From positions 62,001 to 126,000 of the forward strand of contig JAPLSN010000012.1 in assembly GCA_026398615.1 (NCBI GenBank): 64,000 nucleotides of DNA. Direction: 5' to 3'. Under the pieces are notes generated by a model. It saw only the letters and a list, made by a program, of their open reading frames with translations. It was not told where the DNA came from and did not search any database. Within the stretch, counting starts at the first letter, position 1. Every line of letters begins with the position of its first letter. The translations under genes were made by a program, and so were the position numbers. The stretch is from Spirochaetota bacterium (lineage in GTDB: Bacteria > Spirochaetota > Spirochaetia > Treponematales > UBA12059). This document shows positions 56,291 to 62,336 of the stretch, piece by piece.

Positions 56291-57503
56291 GGTGCTCAAG
56301 ACCGAAGCCGACTACGACCGCGCCCTGGCTGACCTCGAGCGTGTCTTTGACGCTCCCGCGGGTAGCCCTGAAGCCGATCAACTCGACGTCCTCGTGCTCC
56401 TCATCAAGAGTTACGAGAATGAGCATTACCCGATCGATGTGCCGGAACCACGAGAAGCCATCAGGTTCCGCATGGAGCAGGCCGGGCTGAGCCAAAAGGA
56501 TTTGATCCCGTATATCGGTTCGCGGTCCAAGGTGTCCGAGGTGCTCTCCGGCAAACGCGAGCTGACCCTTGCCATGATACGATCCCTCAACAAGCATCTT
56601 GGGATCCCTGCCGAGGTCCTGATCCGCGAGGCGCCAGCGGCGCTGCCGAAAGCTCTTGCCGACCTTGACTTCGCCCAGTTCCCCATCAAGGAGATGGAGA
56701 AGAATGGCGCCTTCTCCGGCTTCGACCTGGGCATGTCGAAGATAGGCGAGAAAGCCGAGGAGGCCATCCGATGGCTCGTGGGCCAGATCGGTGGATTCCA
56801 GGCGGTGCCTCAGGTGGCGCTGCGCAAGACCGATGGGATGCGCCTTAACTCCAAGCTGGACACTTATGCCCTTCTTGGCTGGAGCCTTCAAGCCTTGAAG
56901 GAGGCGGCCGATCACCCGTCGTCCGGAAGGTTCAAGAGCGAGGCCCTTACTGACAAGTTCATTGAAACCCTTGTGGGCTTGAGTGTTCTTGACGACGGTC
57001 CCAGGCATGCCAAGGAATACCTGGCCAAGGCTGGTATTACGCTGCTCGCCCTGCCTCACCTTACGCATACCTATCTGGACGGGGCGGTGTTCCTGAGGGA
57101 GAGGGAAGGTCCTCTCATCGTGCTCACCCTCCGCTACGACCGGGTCGACAATTTCTGGTTCGTGCTCCTCCATGAGCTCGGGCATCTCAAGCTCGGCCAT
57201 CTTTCCGGGGGAAGGACCTGGATCGCCGACGATCTCGACCTACCTAATGCCGATTCCATTCAGGAGAGGGAAGCCGACGACTTCGCTTCACGAGTCCTCT
57301 TGCCGCAGGAGTTCGATCTCGGTTCGCATGTGCGGCTTTCGTCGAAGGATGTCATTTCCTATGCCAGCGATCATGGCGTGCATCCCGCCATCGTTGCCGG
57401 GCGTATTCAGCATGCAAGGAAGGAATTTCGTACCTTCGCTAAGTTGCTTGGACGGGGAGAGGTGAGGAAGTGGTTAGTGGTGAAGGATAATGAAGCAAGC
57501 TAA
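56271..57503 (+). CDS. higA: HigA-type XRE antitoxin fused to ImmA/IrrE metallopeptidase
   Basis: The 410-residue protein has a helical N terminus. The XRE helix-turn-helix is in residues about 60-120 (EAIRFRMEQAGLSQKDLIPYIGSRSKVSEVLSGKRELTLAMIRSLNKHLGIP). The C-terminal ImmA/IrrE domain (about 245-400) has zinc motif LLHELGHLKLGH (HExxH at residues 301-305) and EREADDFASRVLLP with the third ligand. Ordinary HigA is about 100 residues; the added peptidase could let the antitoxin cleave itself or respond to a signal, as in phage-type ImmA systems. ATG at 56274 is an equivalent start. Confidence 0.88.
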   Translation: MMEIQFKVLKTEADYDRALADLERVFDAPAGSPEADQLDVLVLLIKSYENEHYPIDVPEPREAIRFRMEQAGLSQKDLIPYIGSRSKVSEVLSGKRELTLAMIRSLNKHLGIPAEVLIREAPAALPKALADLDFAQFPIKEMEKNGAFSGFDLGMSKIGEKAEEAIRWLVGQIGGFQAVPQVALRKTDGMRLNSKLDTYALLGWSLQALKEAADHPSSGRFKSEALTDKFIETLVGLSVLDDGPRHAKEYLAKAGITLLALPHLTHTYLDGAVFLREREGPLIVLTLRYDRVDNFWFVLLHELGHLKLGHLSGGRTWIADDLDLPNADSIQEREADDFASRVLLPQEFDLGSHVRLSSKDVISYASDHGVHPAIVAGRIQHARKEFRTFAKLLGRGEVRKWLVVKDNEAS

Positions 57504-57508
57504 AAAAT

Positions 57509-57540
57509 GGCTCACGCAGAGGCGCAGAGACGCAGAGAAT
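57509..57540 (+). repeat. Palindromic repeat, left arm only
   Basis: GGCTCACGCAGAGGCGCAGA followed by GACGCAGAGAATAC, starting five bases after the HigA stop. It closes the HigBA module. Confidence 0.8.
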
Positions 57541-57619
57541 ACAAGGAGATGAGATGAGAAGGGCAATGAGTACATTCAGTCCTTTATCTGATTCCATTAG
57601 TCTCATTGGGCAAAAGTGC

Positions 57620-57648
57620 TTGACAAAGAGGCATATTGACCCTAGATT
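57620..57648 (+). promoter_or_regulatory. Strong promoter of a candidate small RNA
   Basis: A perfect TTGACA (57620-57625), exactly 17 bp, then TAGATT (57643-57648). No credible gene begins within the next 250 bases; instead a terminator-like hairpin follows about 30 bp after the expected start point. Confidence 0.6.
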
Positions 57649-57654
57649 TTCAGG

Positions 57655-57740
57655 GTATTCTATTTTTGTGCATAGCGCCCCTGACGATACCCATACCGAT
57701 TCATCATGGTATGGACGACTCGGGGGCTTTTTGTTTTCTC
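57655..57740 (+). ncRNA. Candidate small RNA in the pglX insertion
   Basis: The predicted transcript, about 85 nt, begins near 57655 downstream of a strong promoter. It ends in a two-part hairpin: outer GCCCCTGA (57677-57684) with TCGGGGGC (57720-57727), inner CCATACC (57691-57697) with GGTATGG (57708-57714). TTTTTGTTTT follows. A 113-residue frame overlapping it is AT-skewed, runs through the repeats and is not believed. No Rfam-type family is recognised. Confidence 0.55.
57677..57737 (+). terminator. Rho-independent terminator of the candidate small RNA
   Basis: The 8-bp GC-rich outer stem and 7-bp inner stem described for the candidate RNA are followed by a T-rich tail. A further perfect 8-bp hairpin (GTATCTCC/GGAGATAC) lies at 57749-57767. 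Confidence 0.65.
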
Positions 57741-57778
57741 ATAGCTCAGTATCTCCACAGGAGATACATCATAGAAAA

Positions 57779-57938
57779 GGCTCACGCGGAGACGCAGAGA
57801 CGCGGAGAAGAGGGAAAAAGATAATGGAAAATTATGATTACGCTTTCCTATTCTCCTATTCCTCTCTGCGTTCTCTGCGGCTCTGCGTGAGATAATCTTA
57901 GGAATGGCTCACGCGGAGACGCGGAGGCGTGGAGAAGA
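57779..57938 (+). repeat. Palindromic repeat, full hairpin plus extra left arm
   Basis: Left arm 57779-57814, AT-rich loop, right arm 57859-57899, then a second left arm 57908-57938 directly before the DUF2188 gene. The order (hairpin, then half unit, then gene) is identical to that at 53514-53668. Confidence 0.85.
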
Positions 57939-57949
57939 GGAGGAAGAGC

Positions 57950-58183
57950 ATGCCTAGGAAAGAACGCATTCATGTCACCCAAAGGCCCGATGGGCAGTGG
58001 CAGGGAAAGAAAGAGGGGGCCGAGCGGGCCTCCGTCGTCAGTTCGACACAGAGGGAAGCGGTTCAAGGATCGACCGACCTCGCCAAGAAGAATGGGCAGG
58101 CTCAGGTACTTATCCATGGAAGGGATGGGAAGATCCGGGACGAGCATACGTATGGGAGCGATCCGTATCCGCCCAAGGGATAA
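57950..58183 (+). CDS. DUF2188 family protein
   Basis: The 77-residue protein (RIHVTQRPDGQWQGKKEGAERASVVSSTQREAVQGSTDLAKKNGQAQVLIHGRDGKIRDEHTYGSDPYPPKG) matches DUF2188: an N-terminal VTQRPDGQWQGKKEGAERA beta-hairpin, a helix and the terminal IRDEHTYGSDPYP. The family is widespread and uncharacterised, and is common in stress-related or mobile contexts. An AGGAGGAAG site follows the repeat arm. It ends nine bases before the AT-rich gene. Confidence 0.88.
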   Translation: MPRKERIHVTQRPDGQWQGKKEGAERASVVSSTQREAVQGSTDLAKKNGQAQVLIHGRDGKIRDEHTYGSDPYPPKG

Positions 58184-58192
58184 GCATTCAAA

Positions 58193-58909
58193 ATGACTAA
58201 TCAAGCAAAAGTCATTCAACTCAACTGTGAAAGTCAAACCGGATGGCCTTATCCGCTGCTAAATGAGATACAAAAGCATCCTAATTCGTATGCTTTGTTG
58301 GAGAAATATAGATCTGCAAAAATTGGAGATCATCTAATATCGCTAGCCACAAAAATCACAATTATTGGATTAGTTATCCAAAGGCTGAATGAATCTCTGC
58401 GACTGATGAATCTTGAACTAGGAAATAGATCCGAGTATTTATTTGAATGTGCTAGCAACGGGTATGCATTTTCCTCTCAAGATAGGATGCTTCCATACCT
58501 ATTAGTTTTGGATGCTGAAACTTTTATCTTTGAGGCCCGCTCCAGCTTTGACATGCTTGTCAAACTCGCCGATTTGTTGCATTCCACATACGCGGTTTTT
58601 TCAACTTCGATTACCAAGGCCAATATTGCACAACTTCTAGCTGAGTCAGGCAGATCCGTAGAGTGGATCGCACTCTTGAAAGCTATAAGGGATATTGGAA
58701 TTCATGAGAGGGCTCCTTGGATTGGAATTTCTACTAATGGAAATGGCCGGAATCCTGCCCTAATTCTTGTTTTCGATGATACACACAATGTTCCTGCCTC
58801 CGGTGCTTGCTTTGCAATTGATACCCTAATAGCCATCAGCAAAGGAATTAATGAGCTATTCGCTTTTGTTATGCACAAATCAATAATCAGTATCGCCGGA
58901 GGGGCATAA
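58193..58909 (+). CDS. AT-rich gene for a helical, possibly HEPN-like protein
   Basis: The 238-residue protein has no signal or membrane segment and is mostly alpha-helical. Near residue 165, LLKAIRDIGIHERAPW holds an R-x4-H arrangement like the RNase motif of HEPN toxins, within a helix context (FEARSSFDMLVKLADLLHSTYAV before it). The overall fold is not recognised, so HEPN is a hypothesis. Base composition is sharply AT-rich compared with DNA on both sides, and this composition continues into the first two thirds of the next gene. It ends three bases before the second pglX half, with which it must be co-transcribed. Confidence 0.65.
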   Translation: MTNQAKVIQLNCESQTGWPYPLLNEIQKHPNSYALLEKYRSAKIGDHLISLATKITIIGLVIQRLNESLRLMNLELGNRSEYLFECASNGYAFSSQDRMLPYLLVLDAETFIFEARSSFDMLVKLADLLHSTYAVFSTSITKANIAQLLAESGRSVEWIALLKAIRDIGIHERAPWIGISTNGNGRNPALILVFDDTHNVPASGACFAIDTLIAISKGINELFAFVMHKSIISIAGGA

Positions 58910-58912
58910 GAC

Positions 58913-60715
58913 ATGGGTGCATTCATTCGCCTTGTTGATTATGATAATGCCGAAAGGAAGATTAGTGAGTTCAACGTTATCAATAATGCATATCGAATTA
59001 ATCAGTCCAATTTTATGAAAGTGCCAGGAAGCCCTATAGCATATTGGGTTACAGAGTCTTTTTATCGCGCCTTTGATTCGAAAGAAAAGGTTGGTGACCT
59101 TACAATCTCTGATGGACAGACCAAAACAGGTGATAACGCTCTCTATCTTCGTTTAATTTGGGAGGTTGATAGAAGCAAGATTGGCCCATCAAAAAAATGG
59201 GTGCTTCACCCGAAGGGAGGGACATACAGAAAATGGTATGGGAATGTAGACGCTCTTATTGATTGGTCATTAGGCGCAAGAAACCACTACCGTTCAGATC
59301 ATGTTGCTCGAATATTACCAGAGTACCTCTGGTGGAAAATAGGCGTGTGTTGGACCATGATAACAATGGGTAAGAAGAGCTTTAGGTATGTAAAATCAGA
59401 TGAGATTTTTAATTTAGCAGCGCCGACACTTTTTTTTCGAAATGATACAGATGCTCCTGGCATTATTGCATTTCTGAATTCAAAAGTTGCTGATCATATG
59501 GTAACAGTACTTAATCCAACAATAAATATGAATGTTGGCGAAATACAATCACTGCCCTTGATGGCTGGTATACCAGCTAGAATAAATACATGTGCAAAGA
59601 GGGCCATAAGTATTGAGAGAGCTGACTGGGACATGATTGAGACTTCTCATGATTTCTTGCGTTCTCCTCTTCTTACAGAATATTCTGATTCGCAAAACGA
59701 AATAACTATGGATTGTAATCTATCAGTTTTGAATTGGCCATCAGTTTACGATATGAGGAGAACGATAGATTTGACCATCCAGGTTAATTCGTATAAGGCA
59801 AATTGGAGAAGGCTCTTTTTAGAGCTACATGAAATCGAAGAGTCTTCAAATCAGGTCTTCATTCATTTATACAAACTTGGTGCCGAACTAAATAATAGTG
59901 TTTCCTATAATGAAATCACTATTCTTCAAGATCAGCTAATTGCATCAGATCTCAACGAAGGCAGAGTAGAGTTCGATGAAGTCGTTCTCGCCCAACAGTT
60001 TCTCTCCTACGGTGTCGGCTGCCTCATGGGGCGCTATTCCGTAGAGCAGGATGGACTCATCCTCGCTGATGCTGGCGCTACGATCGAGGATTTCAAGTCG
60101 AAGATCCCGAACGCCCGCTTCCTACCGGACGCAGATGGCATACTCCCTCTCACCGATGAGGATGACTTTTCCGACGACCTCCCAACTGCTTTCAAGTCGT
60201 GGCTTCGATTCATCTCGGGTTCTCACTATGATGATAATCTCCGCTGGATGGAGGATCGTCTCGGCAAAGACCTCCGGAGCTTTTTCGATCGGGATTTCTA
60301 CAAGGATCATATAAGGCGCTACAAGTCACGGCCCATCTACTGGATGGTTTCCTCACCCTCGGGTGCTTTCCGGGCTCTCCTCTACCTGCATCGCTATACC
60401 AAGGATACGGTTGGCAAGATTCTCAATGACTATGTCCGGCCGTACCGAACAAAGATTGATCAGAAGATACGTGGGCTTGAATCCATTATTGATTCCTCGG
60501 GTTCGAGTGCTGGGGAGAAGACCAAGGCCAAGAAAAGGCTTGCTCAGCTTGAGAAGTATAGGATTGAGATTGAGGCTTGGGAGAAGGAGAGCCTGTACCC
60601 GCAGGCGCTGAAGCGGGTCGAGTTGGATCTGGATGATGGGGTCAAGGTGAATTATCGGAAGCTGGAGGGGATACTGGAGCCGGTGAAGCAACTTGAGGCG
60701 AAGGAGGAGGAGTGA
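58913..60715 (+). CDS. pglX: BREX PglX, target-recognition and C-terminal half
   Basis: The 600-residue protein starts MGAFIRLVDYDNAERKISEFN, exactly where intact PglX continues after its catalytic half (normally FVLxK...KGAYIRLVD). It contains the target-recognition region (WKIGVCWTMITMGKKSFRYVKSDEIFNLAAPTLFF, IIAFLNSKVADHMVTVLNPTINMNVGEIQSLPL). The conserved C terminus follows (LIDSYGVGCLMGRYS-like LSYGVGCLMGRYSVE, HYDDNLRWMEDRLGKDLRSFF, RYKSRPIYWMVSSPSGAFRALLYLHRYTKDT). GGAGG within the preceding gene gives a ribosome site. With the first half it totals about 1164 residues, as in whole PglX. DNA up to about 59990 is AT-rich and then returns to the local GC. The stop overlaps the next start. 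Confidence 0.9.
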   Translation: MGAFIRLVDYDNAERKISEFNVINNAYRINQSNFMKVPGSPIAYWVTESFYRAFDSKEKVGDLTISDGQTKTGDNALYLRLIWEVDRSKIGPSKKWVLHPKGGTYRKWYGNVDALIDWSLGARNHYRSDHVARILPEYLWWKIGVCWTMITMGKKSFRYVKSDEIFNLAAPTLFFRNDTDAPGIIAFLNSKVADHMVTVLNPTINMNVGEIQSLPLMAGIPARINTCAKRAISIERADWDMIETSHDFLRSPLLTEYSDSQNEITMDCNLSVLNWPSVYDMRRTIDLTIQVNSYKANWRRLFLELHEIEESSNQVFIHLYKLGAELNNSVSYNEITILQDQLIASDLNEGRVEFDEVVLAQQFLSYGVGCLMGRYSVEQDGLILADAGATIEDFKSKIPNARFLPDADGILPLTDEDDFSDDLPTAFKSWLRFISGSHYDDNLRWMEDRLGKDLRSFFDRDFYKDHIRRYKSRPIYWMVSSPSGAFRALLYLHRYTKDTVGKILNDYVRPYRTKIDQKIRGLESIIDSSGSSAGEKTKAKKRLAQLEKYRIEIEAWEKESLYPQALKRVELDLDDGVKVNYRKLEGILEPVKQLEAKEEE

Positions 60716-61050
60716 TGAGCGGCAGTACTCCATCGATTCTTGTCGATATCCCTGGTATGGCGGAGGCTGCGGCCTTCATCAGAAGCCGCTATTTGGTGGA
60801 TTCGATTTACATCTTCGGATCATTTGCCCGAGGCGAGGCCAGGGTAGACAGCGATATCGATATCTGCGTGACCCTCCTGCGCGCAGAAAAAAGGATATTG
60901 GACATCATGGTCGATCTTCACGCTGGCTTGTCAGCGATCCTGGAAAGGTCCATCGATGTGGTCGTCTATGACAAGAAGGTTTTCGACGAGCGCAGGGAGG
61001 CCGGCGCCTCCTTCGAGAAGACCATAGCCGCCGAAGGAATAGCCGTATGA
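60715..61050 (+). CDS. mntA: MntA-type nucleotidyltransferase antitoxin
   Basis: The 111-residue protein has the minimal nucleotidyltransferase motif IYIFGSFARGEARVDSDIDICV (GSF-x9/10-DxD) and a helical C terminus. In HEPN-MNT systems this enzyme AMPylates and thereby silences the HEPN RNase. It overlaps the pglX stop (ATGA) and the HEPN start (ATGA), so all three are translationally coupled. GTG at 60712 is an alternative start. Confidence 0.9.
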   Translation: MSGSTPSILVDIPGMAEAAAFIRSRYLVDSIYIFGSFARGEARVDSDIDICVTLLRAEKRILDIMVDLHAGLSAILERSIDVVVYDKKVFDERREAGASFEKTIAAEGIAV

Positions 61051-61433
61051 CGCGAAAAGACCTGGTCAACGAATGGCTTCTTGTGGCAACCGATGATCTC
61101 GATGCGGCGGAACATCTTTTCTCCGGCATGACCCGGGTACCGCTCGAAATAATCTGTTTCCACTGCCAGCAGGCCGGAGAAAAAGCCCTGAAAGCCCTGC
61201 TTCAGCATCTTGGGCGAGATGTTCCGCGAACACACGACCTCGTCGAACTGCGCAGGTTGCTGGGAACCGATCTTTCCGATGATGTCGAACTGGACAGATG
61301 CTGCGCCTTGCTATCCGCCTATGGCGTCACGACACGATACCCCGGGAGACCTGAACTGAGCATTACTGATGCGGAAGTGGCCTTTGCAGCGGCAAAACGT
61401 ATTCTTTCGTCGATTCGGCCATTGACCGAATAG
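61047..61433 (+). CDS. hepT: HepT-like HEPN-domain RNase toxin
   Basis: The 128-residue protein matches the HEPN family: WLLVATDDLDAAEHLF, FHCQQAGEKALKALLQHLG, then RDVPRTHDLVELRRLL (R-x5-H active motif) and YGVTTRYPG. It should cleave RNA when not modified by its nucleotidyltransferase partner, encoded just upstream with a four-base overlap. The pair sits directly behind the second pglX half and may guard it. Confidence 0.9.
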   Translation: MTRKDLVNEWLLVATDDLDAAEHLFSGMTRVPLEIICFHCQQAGEKALKALLQHLGRDVPRTHDLVELRRLLGTDLSDDVELDRCCALLSAYGVTTRYPGRPELSITDAEVAFAAAKRILSSIRPLTE

Positions 61434-61593
61434 GCGCTTGATCCCTGCTTCCATAACCGAAATGGCACATGGAAAATGAATTGGGGAAACTGAATGCGCA
61501 ATGATCGACGCGTTCTCAAATCGAAATCGAAGAGGATAACGCCTTGAACTTAAGTTTGAGCAGAACGATTTGCATTGATCGTGCTGGTCGTCC

Positions 61594-61652
61594 AGGTTCC
61601 CCAGCAAGTTCCCCAAGAAGTTCCCCAACAGGTTCCCCAAGAAGTTCCCAGA
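61594..61652 (+). repeat. 12-bp tandem repeat (GTTCCCCA-based)
   Basis: About five copies of a 12-bp unit, GTTCCCCARNAR, run without interruption. On the plus strand they would encode VPQQVPQEVPQQVPQEV. The surrounding 61434-61698 holds no complete gene; this is probably a linker relic from a lost gene. Confidence 0.7.
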
Positions 61653-61698
61653 AAATCGCAGGCATCATGGCGAAGGAACCTGATGGCAACCGGGAGTT

Positions 61699-62295
61699 TT
61701 GGGATTGAAGGCACCTGCTCTTGACCGCTGCGAACGCTGCGGCAAAGCCATCGACTCTCCGGAAAGGTCCGTCTTCTTGGCCCGGCACGAAGGCGAACTA
61801 GGCGAACTCCTCTGCCTCGACTGCTTCAACCGTGAGATGGGGCCTTCCGTCGGCGTCGACATCCTTCCCTCGCAGTACCCTCCCCTTGAGCTTGCCGATG
61901 CCGAGGGGAAGGCTCATCGCTTTGAATTCGCTGTCAGGGTTTACCCCGACGGCATCTCCATCGAGTCGTGGGAGCCCGAATCGGATCCCGGTTATCGCTT
62001 CCAGGTCCTTGGTGATCCTGAGGATTGCGCAGGACTCTACAAGGAGCTCGTCAAACGGATGAGGAAGGCACTCAAGCGGAAGCACATTGAAGTCGGCTCC
62101 TATGGCGAGTCGATCAAAGGCACCAAGGTCCGAGGTTGGATCGACTGGGACCCCGAGGAAGGCGAGGCCGGACGAATGCCCCTCCTCATCATCGACGGCA
62201 AGCCCTACAAGTGGGAGCAGTTCGGCAGGATGCTTTCGTCCTTCGAGGGCTTCCAGTTCAAGCTCGATATCAAAGACCGATCTGAAGATCTGTGA
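61699..62295 (+). CDS. Small zinc-ribbon protein of unknown function
   Basis: A 198-residue frame with a TTG start (TTG at 61705 also possible) after a CGGGAG site; no in-frame ATG exists near the conserved beginning. The N terminus has two cysteine pairs (CERCGKAIDSP...LLCLDCFN), a likely zinc ribbon. The rest is a compact alpha/beta domain (AHRFEFAVRVYPDGISIESWEPESDPGYRFQVLGDPEDCAGLYKELVKRMRKAL...WIDWDPEEGEAGRMPLLIIDGKPYKWEQFGRML). I do not recognise the family. It directly precedes the Fic gene and could be its partner. Confidence 0.65.
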   Translation: MGLKAPALDRCERCGKAIDSPERSVFLARHEGELGELLCLDCFNREMGPSVGVDILPSQYPPLELADAEGKAHRFEFAVRVYPDGISIESWEPESDPGYRFQVLGDPEDCAGLYKELVKRMRKALKRKHIEVGSYGESIKGTKVRGWIDWDPEEGEAGRMPLLIIDGKPYKWEQFGRMLSSFEGFQFKLDIKDRSEDL

Positions 62296-62300
62296 ATGGG

Positions 62301-62336
62301 ATGCTCGAACAACTCAAGGCGAAGGAGGAGGAATGA
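62301..62336 (+). other. Vestigial copy of the pglX 3' end, coupling into the Fic gene
   Basis: An 11-codon frame, MLEQLKAKEEE-stop, nearly repeats the end of pglX (QLEAKEEE-stop at 60689-60715): 23 of 26 bases match. In both places the stop overlaps the next start as ATGA. It looks like a scar of an older pglX-fic junction. Confidence 0.55.

Noticed and set aside
57554-57895. 113-residue frame between HigA and DUF2188
   Set aside because: It runs through a promoter, a terminator hairpin and two palindromic repeat arms; its C-terminal residues are simply the translated repeat. A non-coding RNA explains the region better.
52922-57938. CRISPR array interpretation of the CTCACGC repeats
   Set aside because: Spacing is irregular, the units are long inverted arms, and genes lie between them; no regular repeat-spacer pattern or cas gene exists.
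55982-58183. Insertion sequence or integrase as the agent of the pglX split
   Set aside because: No transposase, integrase, terminal repeats or clear target duplication was found at 55914 or 58912.
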